From contig MGAN01000018.1 in the NCBI GenBank assembly GCA_001789745.1, positions 35,002-99,001 on the forward strand: DNA of 64,000 nt, written 5' to 3'. Under the pieces are notes generated by a model, which was not told the DNA's origin, did no database searches, and was given only the letters and a program-made list of their open reading frames with translations. Each line of letters opens with the position of its first letter. Within the stretch, counting starts at the first letter, position 1. The stretch is from Candidatus Roizmanbacteria bacterium RIFCSPLOWO2_01_FULL_40_13. Its GTDB lineage: Bacteria > Patescibacteriota > Microgenomatia > UBA1406 > GWC2-37-13. Position numbers and translations under genes: made by a program. Of this stretch, positions 25,956 to 36,414 are shown one piece after another.

Positions 25956-26525
25956 ATGAAAAGACAACCTTTAAAAGTGGGTTTTGATCTGGACGGAGTT
26001 TTACTCTATAATCCCGCACGAATTTTCCGTCCCGTAATTGTTTTTTTTAAACAACTCTTTTTACCTGAAGAAAAAGATAAATTTCATCTACCTAAAACAG
26101 GTCTGGAAAAATTCATTTGGTGGATTCTGCATAAATCAAGCTTTATGCCGGCGCCGGGACTGAAAGATATAGAAAGTCTGGTAGAAAAAAAGCAAATTAA
26201 AGCTTATATAGTATCTGCCCGCTATGAATCATTGAAGTCGGACTTCAATTCCTGGATTAAGAAAATAGGGGTAAATAAGTACTTTTCCGGCATTTACTAC
26301 AATAATAACGACGAACAACCCCATCTTTTCAAAGAAAACATGATTAATAAATTAAAACTGGATATCTTTGTCGAAGACAACTGGGATATAGTCAGTCATC
26401 TGTTCCGTAAGACAAAATCGGAAATTTTTTGGATCTATAATTTGTTCGACAGAAAAATCATCTATAAAAATAAGTTTTCGTCTCTAAAAAAAGCACTACT
26501 TAAAATCAATAGTATGATAAATTAA
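25956..26525 (+). CDS. HAD-superfamily hydrolase, 5'-nucleotidase-like
   Basis: 189 residues. The nucleophile motif VGFDLDGVLL (8-17) begins the protein, SAR near 88-90 is motif II, and FVEDNWDIV near 128-136 is the acidic motif IV. The arrangement resembles short 5'-nucleotidase/NT5C-like HAD proteins often found in polysaccharide loci. TATAAT at 25941-25946 lies nine bases before the ATG, so the mRNA is nearly leaderless. It precedes a GT4 gene by 14 bp on the same strand. Confidence 0.75.
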   Translation: MKRQPLKVGFDLDGVLLYNPARIFRPVIVFFKQLFLPEEKDKFHLPKTGLEKFIWWILHKSSFMPAPGLKDIESLVEKKQIKAYIVSARYESLKSDFNSWIKKIGVNKYFSGIYYNNNDEQPHLFKENMINKLKLDIFVEDNWDIVSHLFRKTKSEIFWIYNLFDRKIIYKNKFSSLKKALLKINSMIN

Positions 26526-26539
26526 TCGATCATACCACG

Positions 26540-27676
26540 ATGAGAATTATACTTTTTTCAACCTATTTTTATCCTTATACTTCAGGCCTGTCGAACTATC
26601 CCCTAAAATTCTTGACACGTCTAGTTAAAAAACACGAGATAACAGTACTGACTTTTCGTTACCAAAGTGGATTGAAAAAAATAGATCTTTACCAGAAAAT
26701 AAAAATCGTCCGCATGCCCTATCTTTTTAAAATCTCCAAAGGTTTTATCTCACCACAGTCTTTTATTTATTATTTAAAATACTTAAGAAACTCCGACCTT
26801 GTGATTTTAAATTTACCGAACTTCGAAGCGTTTCCCATGGCTTTTTTGGCATGGTTGTATAAAAAAAAAATCCTGTCAATTTTACTTTGTGAAGTACAGT
26901 TGGTTGGTAATATTGTCTCCAAAATTATTAATTTTTTTCTCGATCTATCTGTTTACTTCCAGCTCTTGTTAAGTAAGGAAATTGTAACAATGACCCAAGA
27001 CTACATAGCGGATAAACTCGCCTATAAGTTATTTAAGAAAAAAATCAAGCTTGTTTTGCCACCGGTAGCAAAGTTGTCTATTGATCAATCCAAACTTGAC
27101 GAATTTAGAAAGATCAAAAAGCGGAGTTTTTGGCTTGGATTCGTAGGTAGAATTTCACGCGAAAAAGGTTTAGAACATCTTATAAAAGCAGTTGCAAAAT
27201 TAAGTTCAAAAATTCCAAACCTAAAGTTGGTGTTTGCCGGACCATATGGTAAACAAGTTGTCAGTGAGAACAACTATTATTTAGCCATTAAAAAGCTCCT
27301 CAAAAAACTAAGGGTCGATTATATTTTTTTCGGAAGCCTTTCTAATGAACAGCTAGGAGCTTTTTATAAAATAATCGATGTACTGATTTTACCATCCCTA
27401 AATAAAACCGAGGCTCTCGGTATAGTACAAATAGAAGCCATGCTTGCGGGAACGCCAGTTATTGCGTCCGATCTTCCGGGCGTAAGAGTACCTGTTAAAC
27501 TAACCAAGATGGGAGAGACTTTCGATCCGAGAAATATCAACAAGTTGATAAAGGTAATTGAAAAAGTCATTAAAAACAAGAAAATTTACTCAAGTCCTGT
27601 TCTGGTTGAAAAAACACAAAAAGTCTTCAACGCTCAAAAATCCTATCGCATCTTCGATACGCTTATCGACGTCTAA
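26540..27676 (+). CDS. Family 4 glycosyltransferase
   Basis: Cytoplasmic GT-B enzyme of 378 residues. The N-terminal domain starts RIILFSTYFYPYTSGLSNYP (acceptor side); the donor domain has GFVGRISREKGLEHLIKAV near 205-223, PSLNKTEALGIVQIEAMLAGTPVIASDLPGVR near 285-316 with the E-x7-E motif. Second gene of the 25.9-33.3 kb run of plus-strand glycan genes. Sugar donor unknown. Confidence 0.9.
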   Translation: MRIILFSTYFYPYTSGLSNYPLKFLTRLVKKHEITVLTFRYQSGLKKIDLYQKIKIVRMPYLFKISKGFISPQSFIYYLKYLRNSDLVILNLPNFEAFPMAFLAWLYKKKILSILLCEVQLVGNIVSKIINFFLDLSVYFQLLLSKEIVTMTQDYIADKLAYKLFKKKIKLVLPPVAKLSIDQSKLDEFRKIKKRSFWLGFVGRISREKGLEHLIKAVAKLSSKIPNLKLVFAGPYGKQVVSENNYYLAIKKLLKKLRVDYIFFGSLSNEQLGAFYKIIDVLILPSLNKTEALGIVQIEAMLAGTPVIASDLPGVRVPVKLTKMGETFDPRNINKLIKVIEKVIKNKKIYSSPVLVEKTQKVFNAQKSYRIFDTLIDV

Positions 27677-27700
27677 CTTTGCAAAATCCGATCATATATA

Positions 27701-27706
27701 TATAAT
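27701..27706 (+). promoter_or_regulatory. -10 box giving a leaderless start at 27713
   Basis: TATAAT is followed by six bases and the ATG. A weak -35 (TTGCAA) is 16 bases upstream. Confidence 0.55.
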
Positions 27707-27712
27707 CAATAA

Positions 27713-29584
27713 ATGGTCATATTTAATAAAATTATAATTTTATTAATTCTGATTTTTGGCTTGGCGCTTCGGATATACGGTCAGAATTGGGATCAAAATT
27801 TCCATCTCCACCCGGATGAGCGATTTCTGACCATGGTAACGACCGACCTTGCTTGGCCTGATTCATTATCCGAGTATTTGGATGCAGAAACATCTCGTTT
27901 AAACCCCCATAACCGCGGTTATGGTTTTTTTGTTTATGGCACTTTCCCAATTTTTTTAACCAAACTGGTCGGGGAAAGTTTAAGTCGAAACGGATATGGT
28001 AACATTACTTTGGTAGGTAGAACTCTTTCTGCATTCTTTGACCTCGGAACCCTGTTGTTCATTTTTCTAATTGCTCAAGAAACAGAACTCAAAGTCAGAA
28101 ATCATGCTTTTCGGGTGCTTTTTCCGTTGCTTGCTATGCTTTTCTACTCCGTCTCGGTCCTCCCCATACAACTGTCGCATTTTTATTCTGTAGAGACTTT
28201 TCTAACATTTTTTATTAGTTCAAGTTTTTACTTTTTAATTAAATTAACCAAACTAACAAAAGAAGGAATAACCATTACGGCCAAACTGATTCTTTTTTCT
28301 CTATCGCTGGGTGCTTCGTTCGGATTATCTTTGGCTTCCAAAATATCCGCAGCTCTTTTTATCCCAATTGTCGGTCTCGGATTGCTGATTTGGTTTTATA
28401 GAATAAGAAATATTCGCCGATTTCTAACAGCTAGTCTGCTGATTGTCGCTGCCATGTATTTGACGCTGCGCCTCTTTCAGCCTTATTTATTTGCATCATC
28501 CGCTCTGATATCATTTGATCTTAATCAAAAAGTTCTTGACAACTGGAAAGAGCTACAGTCATTTGCTCAACCAGATATGGGGTTTCCTCCCGGTATACAG
28601 TGGATTAACGCTAAACCCTTAATTTTCCCCTTAAAAAACCTGATCGTCTGGGGGCTGGGTTTACCTTTGGGGATAATTGCTTTATCTGCCGTTTGGTATA
28701 CGATATATTGGCTTGTAGGATATTTTCGGTCTGTCCGAAAGGATATAACAAAATTTACCCTAAACAACAATTTGATCGTCATCACCTTAATATGCTTTTG
28801 GATACTGTTTTTATTTATCTTTCAAGGCCTGCAATTTTCCAAAAATATGCGCTATTTTCATCCGATTTATCCTTATTTGGCAATTATTTCGGCTTTTTTC
28901 CTTGTCACCGCATTGGAAAAATCCAGAGCCAGATTCAGTTATATTATTACATTGATAGTTGCGTCGACACTCAGTATACTTATTTACCCTGCTTCATATC
29001 TGGCTATCTACTATCGTCCCCACACCAGAATCTATGCATCCGAGTGGATCTACGCCAATATTCCTACTGGCTCCGAGCTGGGAGTGGAACATTGGGATGA
29101 CGGACTACCCCTTCCATTACCCGGTTTCGCGCAAAATATCTACAGTTGGACTGAATTTCCACTATACGGTCAGGACAATGCCGAAAAATGGAAAGACATG
29201 GACTCCCGGCTGCGCAATGTAGATTATATTATTCTGACAAGTAACAGACTCTACGGATCTATTACAACCGTTCCCGAAAAATTTCCGATTACAAATATTT
29301 ATTATCAGAAATTATTTGAAAATAAACTGGGATTTCGAAAGGTGGCCGAATTTACCTCACGTCCCACGATTCCTATCCCTTTTATAAAAGTCTGTCTGAC
29401 ACCACCCTGGGACCAGTACGGAAAAATTGCTTACCCAACTCAGGAATGCCTGATTAACGGTATCAGTTTTGTGGACGATTACGCAGACGAATCTTTTACC
29501 GTATATGACCATCCTAAGGTCACAATCTTTAAAAAAGTTCAGCATGTGGATTACTTTAATTCCATCTTTAGCAAAAAATTATAA
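27713..29584 (+). CDS. GT-C membrane glycosyltransferase (PMT/GT39-like)
   Basis: 623 residues, about eleven helices in the first 450. The first loop WDQNFHLHPDERFLTM (about 26-41) carries the paired acidic residues of PMT enzymes. The C-terminal 180 residues are extracytoplasmic with aromatic-rich motifs (EHWDDGLPLPLP, YSWTEFPLYGQD). Probably transfers a lipid-linked sugar to a surface polymer or protein. It is followed 16 bp later by another GT-C gene. Confidence 0.82.
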   Translation: MVIFNKIIILLILIFGLALRIYGQNWDQNFHLHPDERFLTMVTTDLAWPDSLSEYLDAETSRLNPHNRGYGFFVYGTFPIFLTKLVGESLSRNGYGNITLVGRTLSAFFDLGTLLFIFLIAQETELKVRNHAFRVLFPLLAMLFYSVSVLPIQLSHFYSVETFLTFFISSSFYFLIKLTKLTKEGITITAKLILFSLSLGASFGLSLASKISAALFIPIVGLGLLIWFYRIRNIRRFLTASLLIVAAMYLTLRLFQPYLFASSALISFDLNQKVLDNWKELQSFAQPDMGFPPGIQWINAKPLIFPLKNLIVWGLGLPLGIIALSAVWYTIYWLVGYFRSVRKDITKFTLNNNLIVITLICFWILFLFIFQGLQFSKNMRYFHPIYPYLAIISAFFLVTALEKSRARFSYIITLIVASTLSILIYPASYLAIYYRPHTRIYASEWIYANIPTGSELGVEHWDDGLPLPLPGFAQNIYSWTEFPLYGQDNAEKWKDMDSRLRNVDYIILTSNRLYGSITTVPEKFPITNIYYQKLFENKLGFRKVAEFTSRPTIPIPFIKVCLTPPWDQYGKIAYPTQECLINGISFVDDYADESFTVYDHPKVTIFKKVQHVDYFNSIFSKKL

Positions 29585-29600
29585 TTGCTAGAATTTAATT

Positions 29601-31169
29601 ATGCCTAAAAAGATTAACTTCCATTTAATTCTCTTTTTTGCTTCGCTGGCGATTTTTCTTTTAGTATTACTCTTCAAAATCGAAGATTTTCCGATTTATT
29701 TCTTTATTGATGAGGCTATACAAGCTGTAAAAGCCGAAACTTTGTTACAAAAAGGCTTCCGTAATCGGGACGGTGATCTTTTTCCCTTAATTATGAACCG
29801 GTTTAATTACTGGGATCTGGGTTTGACCGTTTATCTTAACCTGCCTGGTTTATTGCTGTTCGGCAAAAAAATCTGGGTGGTTCGCGGCACCACAGTACTA
29901 TTTTCACTGCTAGGGGGCGTCTTTACTGCCCTGATTCTCAAGAATGTCTTTAAAATCAGAAACTATTGGGTTGGAATCTTGTATTTGGTCTCAATTCCGA
30001 TGTTTTTCCTGCATTCACGAACCGGGTTTGAGATAGTTATCGCAACCTCATTTTATGCGGGATTTATTTATTTTTATCTGCTTTACAGAACCGGTAAACC
30101 CTTTTATTTGTTGTCGGCTTTATTTTTCGCCGCACTCGCTTTCTATAGTGTAAATGCACTTTGGTTGGTAATCATTGTAACTTTGGCAGTTTTCGCCTTG
30201 CTTGACCTACCCTTTCATTTAAAAAATCCTAAAATTGCGATTCTGTCCGCTGTTCTTTGCTTGCTACTCTTTGCGCCTTTTTTACGTTGGCAAATTGCCA
30301 ACTTTGCCAAAACCAAAACCCTATTATCCAAGTATAACAATCCGCTGGCTAAAGACGATTCCTTCAAGTCAGGTTTGATTTTTATGGCCAAAAACTATTC
30401 GCTGATTTTCAACCCCGCCTACCTCTTCTTCTATCATCCCTCCTACCACCCCAGGCATTACCTTAAAGGCTACGGATACTTCCCTGCTTGGTCGATTCCG
30501 GTAATTTTGCTCGGCCTCATCTATCTCCTGAAGAAACTTAAAAACCCTGGAGAAAGAACACTTTTAGTCGCCTTATTTTTATCTCCGTTAGGAGGTGCGT
30601 TGGTCGAACCGGGTCCGTCGCGAATAATGGCACTGGTCATTCCCGCAACCTGTCTTTTCGGTTTGGGGATAAAATCAGGAGAAATTTTAATCGCTAAGTT
30701 AAATTCCCGCTTTAATTTGCAGAAAACCTATTCCCTGATTTTATTTATCTCGCTTTACCTGATCGTCATCTTGATGACGAATGACAGCTTGAAAAACGGC
30801 CCATTTTGGTTTAGGGATTATGGTTTATACGGCATGCAGTATGGAGCTAGGCAAATGCTAACCAACGCCAAATCTTCCTTATCTAATTACCAAAACGTCG
30901 TTGTCTCAACCGGTTTTGCCAACGGCCTGGACGTCTTATTTTTGTTTTTTTTAAACGAAGAGGAACAACGGCGAATTAGACTGATTGGCGTAGATCAGTA
31001 TCTTGAGGCTTTACCAACTTATACCAATACCGTCTTTATTCTTGACGAAAACGAATATCTCAATCTGTTAAGTAAACCGCATTTTTATCGATCGCTAAAA
31101 ATCATCGAAATCTTGCCGACTCCTGACAATCAACCTCATTTTTTCAAATTGGAAATCGGAGATGTATAA
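29601..31169 (+). CDS. GT-C membrane glycosyltransferase (GT39-like)
   Basis: 522 residues, about eleven helices. FFIDEAIQAVKAETLLQKG (about 34-52) is the acidic first loop, and FNYWDLGLTVYLNLPGLLLFGKKIWVVRGT (about 72-101) is the conserved segment after it. The stop overlaps the next start by eight bases, so translation is coupled. Part of the glycan locus. Confidence 0.82.
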   Translation: MPKKINFHLILFFASLAIFLLVLLFKIEDFPIYFFIDEAIQAVKAETLLQKGFRNRDGDLFPLIMNRFNYWDLGLTVYLNLPGLLLFGKKIWVVRGTTVLFSLLGGVFTALILKNVFKIRNYWVGILYLVSIPMFFLHSRTGFEIVIATSFYAGFIYFYLLYRTGKPFYLLSALFFAALAFYSVNALWLVIIVTLAVFALLDLPFHLKNPKIAILSAVLCLLLFAPFLRWQIANFAKTKTLLSKYNNPLAKDDSFKSGLIFMAKNYSLIFNPAYLFFYHPSYHPRHYLKGYGYFPAWSIPVILLGLIYLLKKLKNPGERTLLVALFLSPLGGALVEPGPSRIMALVIPATCLFGLGIKSGEILIAKLNSRFNLQKTYSLILFISLYLIVILMTNDSLKNGPFWFRDYGLYGMQYGARQMLTNAKSSLSNYQNVVVSTGFANGLDVLFLFFLNEEEQRRIRLIGVDQYLEALPTYTNTVFILDENEYLNLLSKPHFYRSLKIIEILPTPDNQPHFFKLEIGDV

Positions 31170-33288
31170 GAAAAAAGGTCTGATTTTACTCTTCTTGATT
31201 AACGCTTTAATCCTAGGTGCGTATTTCGTCTGTAAGTCATTTGCCTCCAGCGAAATCACCGTCCGGGTTTACAATAACAATTATTCGGTCTATCTCAACA
31301 ACAGGCTTATCGATAAGATTAAAGACCAATCTTTTAATGCAGGAGGCTTAAGCGTATACCCTGAAAATTTCAACATCCCATACGACTCTCCGATCAAACC
31401 CAAGGTCGAAAAAATAGAGATAAAGGATCTAAAAGGCCGCACGCTTTTTTCCGAAAAAAACACATCTTCAACCGGTTATAAGAATTGGGAGAATTTTGCC
31501 GCCAAAATTAAAATAAAGGGAGTTCCCAGCCTCATCCTGACTTTGCATGAACAAAAAAATTCCGACGGTATAGTTTTAGTTTTAAGAGGTTTTTTTGATA
31601 TCGATTACGGGATTAAAAAGATCGTGGACGGAAGAGAAACCATCCTAACCTCGCACACCGATTTTGATTTGGGCATAATACCTGGATTGGCCTTGAACGC
31701 ACTCTTATTCCTTCAATCCTTCCCCTCGGTATTACTTTTAATCGCTTTGAATTTACTTCTGTTGTTCTCTATACCCAAAAAAATTAAGATCGAACTTTCC
31801 TTAAGCGACAAAACTAAAAAAGTTATCTATTTGTTTCTCGTTACCTTGCTGATTGCGACCTCTTTCATGCTCTTACTTTTTATAAACCTGGAACTTCTTG
31901 AAGGAGTCCCTCATGTTCCTGATTCAATAATCTATATGATGCAGGCAAAAATTTTTGCCCGCGGAAAGATTTTTGCTTCTCCGGAAATCTTTAAGAGTTA
32001 TTATCAGTTTTTCGACTCGCTCCGTGGGGGAATGCTTTACTTAAATGAAAAGTGGTTTTCCCAGTATCCTTTCGGGCATCCGTTGATCTTAGCCATCGGA
32101 GTAATTCTCGGTATGCCTTGGCTTATTCCACCGATTGTCTCAACCGCAACACTAATCTTATTGACTTTGTTATTTAACAGTTTCTTCGGGCGTAAAATTA
32201 CTATTCTCTTATTGTTTATTACTTTACTCTCGCCGCTTTTCCAGTCCAACGGGGCAAATTTTATGTCACACGGCAGCGCTTTATTTTTTTCGGTCGGTTT
32301 CGTTTTTTTCTTTTTCCGGACCTTAAAATACAACTCTCCACTTGATCCCTTTTTGTCTTCACTATTTTTTGGCCTGTTTTTCAACACGCGGATTTTGACG
32401 GCTTTTGCGCTATTCGTCCCTTTCTCGCTCTACGCAATTTTAAACCTGAAACAACGTCGGAGACTGATTTTATTTCTTCCGGGTTTAATCATCTTTTTCT
32501 TGCTCTATCTCGGCTATAATTGGGCGTTGACCGGCAACCCTCTAATAAATCCCTACCAACTTTCCGATACTCCTCCATTGGGATTTTCCCCGGAACATAC
32601 TCTGGGAAGCGCCCTATTGGACAGCCTGACCAACTCTTCTATCTTCCTAAGTTTTGTCTTCGGCTGGCCGCAAAAATTAACATTGCTTTGGGTTTTTGTC
32701 GCATTAATCCTTCCCCCGCTTAAAAAAACCGATTTGCTTTTTCTTACTGCGATTATTTCTATCATCTCTGCTTGGCTTCTCTTTGACGGGAGCTATATTA
32801 TGTATGGACCTCGCTATTATTATGAAATTTTACCGTTTGTTTTGTTCTTAACCGGTTCAGGTATCTCAAAATTGATGAAAATCACAATGCGCCAAAACCT
32901 AATTTTTAGCTTAAACGCTATCTTTATCTTGCTCCTTTCCTTCAGGTTGATCAATGGTTGGCTTCTCAACCAACAGAAGCTTTGGGAGATATCCGAAACC
33001 CCCTCAACGGTCTGGGAACTCCGCGGTTTCAACAACGTCAACAGCAAACTCCTTAAACTGGTCAATCTCAAATCGATCCACAATGCACTAATTTTCGTCA
33101 AACCCTGCACACATTGGTGGTGTGACGCCGTCCCGGCATCTTACAACAATCCTGATTTTAACGGGGATATTATCTGGGCTAAAGATTTGGGATTTAAGAA
33201 TAAAGAGCTTTTCAAAGCTTTTCCCAATCGGAAATATTATCTGGCAGATTATGAAACTGTCTCGATCGTATCCTACGATTTAAAATAA
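31162..33288 (+). CDS. GT-C-like membrane protein with N-terminal extracytoplasmic domain
   Basis: 708 residues. A signal/anchor helix (about 5-25) is followed by roughly 140 residues outside the membrane (ITVRVYNNNYSVYLNNRLIDK...), which look like a beta-sandwich, and then a GT-C-like set of about eleven helices from 175 on. The acidic loop is EGVPHVPDSIIYMMQAKIFARG (about 252-273). The fusion of a sugar-binding-like domain to GT-C is inferred from composition only. Its last 16 bp overlap the convergent YfhO-type gene. Confidence 0.72.
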   Translation: MYKKKGLILLFLINALILGAYFVCKSFASSEITVRVYNNNYSVYLNNRLIDKIKDQSFNAGGLSVYPENFNIPYDSPIKPKVEKIEIKDLKGRTLFSEKNTSSTGYKNWENFAAKIKIKGVPSLILTLHEQKNSDGIVLVLRGFFDIDYGIKKIVDGRETILTSHTDFDLGIIPGLALNALLFLQSFPSVLLLIALNLLLLFSIPKKIKIELSLSDKTKKVIYLFLVTLLIATSFMLLLFINLELLEGVPHVPDSIIYMMQAKIFARGKIFASPEIFKSYYQFFDSLRGGMLYLNEKWFSQYPFGHPLILAIGVILGMPWLIPPIVSTATLILLTLLFNSFFGRKITILLLFITLLSPLFQSNGANFMSHGSALFFSVGFVFFFFRTLKYNSPLDPFLSSLFFGLFFNTRILTAFALFVPFSLYAILNLKQRRRLILFLPGLIIFFLLYLGYNWALTGNPLINPYQLSDTPPLGFSPEHTLGSALLDSLTNSSIFLSFVFGWPQKLTLLWVFVALILPPLKKTDLLFLTAIISIISAWLLFDGSYIMYGPRYYYEILPFVLFLTGSGISKLMKITMRQNLIFSLNAIFILLLSFRLINGWLLNQQKLWEISETPSTVWELRGFNNVNSKLLKLVNLKSIHNALIFVKPCTHWWCDAVPASYNNPDFNGDIIWAKDLGFKNKELFKAFPNRKYYLADYETVSIVSYDLK

Positions 33289-35588
33289 ATCTTGCGTATT
33301 TTTTTGTTGATTATAGAAACTAATAGCAAAGCAAACGTACCGATCGCCAGCCATGTTCCTAATCTGAGCGGCTGAGAATCAAATCTAAAGCTGACCTCGT
33401 GCGCACCCCGACTGACAGGTAAAGCATACATGAATAAATTAGCCGGTAACAATTCTGTTCGGACTCCGTCCACGTTGGCCGTCCACCCCGGATAGCGAAA
33501 TTGGCTAAACAGCAAAAAACCGTCTCTATCCGACTCGATATTTAAATACAGATTATCACTTTTGTAATCCGATATTTTGATATCGTATTTTGCCGGTTCA
33601 TAAGTATCGCCGACTCTCTGGATCGGTTTCCCTGTATAATCGATCTCCAGCAAGACTTCTCTTCTGGGATTAAAGTTCTGATCCGTTAAACCAGCCAGTA
33701 GCTGATCTTTGCTTTTGACGACCTTATAATTAGCAACAAAAAATACTCTCGCTAAGGCGGACTTGTTTTCCCAAACATTGGCGCTAACAAACTTCATATC
33801 TGGATTCTGGCCTAAATCGTTCTCAGCCAGCATGTATTTAACATTCATCAGATCGATTATTTTACGATTGGCGAATCCGAATAAGGAAATGGCGTCATGA
33901 TAAGATTTTGTTTCGATTGTGTGGTAACCATAGGTAGTTTCTACTTCATTGATCATATTGATGTTTCTCGGCCATAGGTTGTCTATGCGGTAAATACTCT
34001 TGTCTTGCTTGACTTTTTCCAATATTTTGGGGTTTGCGTAATATTTGCTGGGTGGGCCGGGAGTCGTTTCGATCGGATTGTAGCTGCCCCCGTTTAATAA
34101 AATATCCAGTGCGTAAACCAAGATTAATCCATAAATTAACTTCTCCCTTCTGGTTAGTAAATAGCTAAAAACAAAAACAGAACTCAGCAAAAAAAGAAAC
34201 CTGGATTGGTTGATATTCTTGGCGATAAAATCATATGCTGCTCCGGCTGGAGGTTCACGGGCAGTTAAGGCGAATGTTTTTGCATTTGTCGGTTTCAAGG
34301 CTAAAATGAGCAGTAACAGCAACAGGAAATAGATAACAAAGGGTAAAAGATTTTTTCTGAGTTTTTCTGCAATAAGACCGCCTTGGATACCAATCGTAGC
34401 AATAATCGCCAGAAAGAAATGAAAGAAATTAGTGAGTTTGCTAAGCATCGTCAAGTTATCGGAAAAAGGCATATTTTGATTTAAAAATGACGCCAGCCGG
34501 TTATATCTCCCCAGGAGCAAGAGAACCGACACTGCCAGATTCGTCAAAAAAAAACCTAACAACCGTTTGTTTTTCCATTTAAGTGCGAAAGGCAAAAACA
34601 AAATAGGAATGATTCCGATATAAATAAAGTTTTCCCAATTACCCCAAGGATAATCCGAACCCCAATAGCCAACCTCATGTTTGCCATAAAGGTAGGGAAC
34701 CAACAGAGTTAGATAATATAAGGGATGGATTGAGTTATATAAATTTTTTACGGTGGTTTCGGAAGTTGTCCTGACAATATTTTGCGCCAGCTCTAGAGTC
34801 AATAAAACTTTTGGGGCGGTTATCAATAGGCTGACTAAAATAATACCCAATGACACAAGTAGGAGGCGGATCCTGTCGTGTTTTTTTGCGACCAGTAAAA
34901 AATAAAATATCGCCAGACAAAAGTATAGATAGGCATAAAAAATCATTTGCGGATGTCCGGAAACGATAATTAACGCCAAAATCAACGAACACCCTAAGGC
35001 AAAAATTATCCTTTGCGAGTTGATATAATATAAAAAAAATAAATATACCAATGGCACCCAAGACATCGTCACGATCACCACTGGATGAACAAATCTTCCG
35101 ATGAAGATTCCGCTGCATGAGTAGACCAAAGCACCAAAAAGTGACGGTAATTTTCCCAGTTTTAATCCCAATCTCACCAACAGGTAGAAGGAAATACTGG
35201 CTATGAGGTAATGTGTTAATTCTGCTCCGAAATGGAAAAAATAAGCCGTATCGAGATTTTTTTGAGCGGAGAAAAGAAACTGTAAAATTACATAGAGAGG
35301 ATAAAAAATACTAGTTTCAAGCGCGGCAAATGGTAGCGAACCCGCGAACCAATATTGATTTAGAATCGGCAGCAGCCCTAAGCGAAGGTTTTTGTTTAAG
35401 TAAACCCACCAGGGAAAATATACTTCGCTTATATCTCCGGCAAAATAATAGTAAGGATCGGTAAAAAACTTATGAAACAGCAGGGCTAAAAAAATAATGG
35501 TGATTAAAATCAAAAAAACTATCTCGAATAACAAACTTTTATTTTTGTTAAAATGAGTGACGCTAGAAAAATTTTTATTCTTGATCAT
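33273..35588 (-). CDS. YfhO-family large membrane protein
   Basis: 771 residues with about twelve helices followed by a long C-terminal extracytoplasmic domain. The first loop YYFAGDISEVYFPWWVYLNKNLRLGLLPILNQYWFAG (about 48-84) and the closing FSQFRYPGWTANVDGVRTELL (about 695-715) are typical of the YfhO/GT-C-like family. YfhO proteins have been linked to lipoteichoic-acid glycosylation; that role here is inferred. Convergent with the previous gene. Confidence 0.82.
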   Translation of the reverse strand: MIKNKNFSSVTHFNKNKSLLFEIVFLILITIIFLALLFHKFFTDPYYYFAGDISEVYFPWWVYLNKNLRLGLLPILNQYWFAGSLPFAALETSIFYPLYVILQFLFSAQKNLDTAYFFHFGAELTHYLIASISFYLLVRLGLKLGKLPSLFGALVYSCSGIFIGRFVHPVVIVTMSWVPLVYLFFLYYINSQRIIFALGCSLILALIIVSGHPQMIFYAYLYFCLAIFYFLLVAKKHDRIRLLLVSLGIILVSLLITAPKVLLTLELAQNIVRTTSETTVKNLYNSIHPLYYLTLLVPYLYGKHEVGYWGSDYPWGNWENFIYIGIIPILFLPFALKWKNKRLLGFFLTNLAVSVLLLLGRYNRLASFLNQNMPFSDNLTMLSKLTNFFHFFLAIIATIGIQGGLIAEKLRKNLLPFVIYFLLLLLLILALKPTNAKTFALTAREPPAGAAYDFIAKNINQSRFLFLLSSVFVFSYLLTRREKLIYGLILVYALDILLNGGSYNPIETTPGPPSKYYANPKILEKVKQDKSIYRIDNLWPRNINMINEVETTYGYHTIETKSYHDAISLFGFANRKIIDLMNVKYMLAENDLGQNPDMKFVSANVWENKSALARVFFVANYKVVKSKDQLLAGLTDQNFNPRREVLLEIDYTGKPIQRVGDTYEPAKYDIKISDYKSDNLYLNIESDRDGFLLFSQFRYPGWTANVDGVRTELLPANLFMYALPVSRGAHEVSFRFDSQPLRLGTWLAIGTFALLLVSIINKKIRKIYFKS

Positions 35589-35661
35589 AATGATTTAATA
35601 ATGATAATACATCATGACTTAAAAATTAAGCAATCAATTTAACCGCGCTTATCGGCAGCCT

Positions 35662-36381
35662 ATGAAAAAAAACAAAGTCGTGGTGGTAATGCCTGCTTAT
35701 AATGTCGAAAAAACTCTGGAAAAAACTTATCGCGATATTCCTAAAAATTTGGTCGATGACATAATCTTGGTTGACAACAACAGCCGGGATCACACCGTGG
35801 AATTAGCCAAAAAACTTAAGATAAAAGTTTACCGTCATAAAACCAACCGCGGCTACGGCGGAAGTCAAAAAACGCTCTATCGTAAAGCCTTGGATATGGG
35901 CGCCGACATTATAATTATGGTTCACCCCGATTACCAGTATGATCCAAAATTCCTTAAATATCTGCTTCCACCGATCATCGACGGTGCATTCGATATTATG
36001 TTGGCTACCAGGATTCGCACCAGGAAGGATACTTTAAAAAACGGCATGCCGCTTTATAAGTATCTCAGTAACCGATTCCTGACCATAACCGAAAATTTAG
36101 TCTTGGGCCTCAGTTTAAGTGAATATCATACGGGTTTTAGAGCATTTCGAAGAGAAGTTTTGACTAAATTAAAATTCAACCAACTGTCCAACGACTTTGT
36201 TTTCGACCAACAAATTCTCATCGCTGCACATCTGTTAGGATTCACAATCGGAGAAATTTATAATCCTGCCTATTATCGGGAAGATTCTTCTTCGGTAAAT
36301 TTTAGGAATTCGATCAAATACGGATTGGAAACTTTAATCAGCCTGTACCATTATCTCTTCAATAAAAAGAAATATTTTTAG
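35662..36381 (+). CDS. Family 2 glycosyltransferase (DPM1-like)
   Basis: 239 residues, one GT-A domain without membrane helices. MPAYNVEKTLEKTYRDIP near 10-27, VDNNSRDHT near 38-46, HKTNRGYGGSQKTLYRKAL near 58-76 and the VHPDYQYDP acidic motif near 92-100 fit dolichyl-phosphate sugar synthases that act on polyprenyl phosphate. It could make the lipid-linked donor for the neighbouring GT-C enzymes (inference). Confidence 0.9.
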   Translation: MKKNKVVVVMPAYNVEKTLEKTYRDIPKNLVDDIILVDNNSRDHTVELAKKLKIKVYRHKTNRGYGGSQKTLYRKALDMGADIIIMVHPDYQYDPKFLKYLLPPIIDGAFDIMLATRIRTRKDTLKNGMPLYKYLSNRFLTITENLVLGLSLSEYHTGFRAFRREVLTKLKFNQLSNDFVFDQQILIAAHLLGFTIGEIYNPAYYREDSSSVNFRNSIKYGLETLISLYHYLFNKKKYF

Positions 36382-36414
36382 TCAACTAATACTGATCTAA
36401 TACTGATCAGTTTG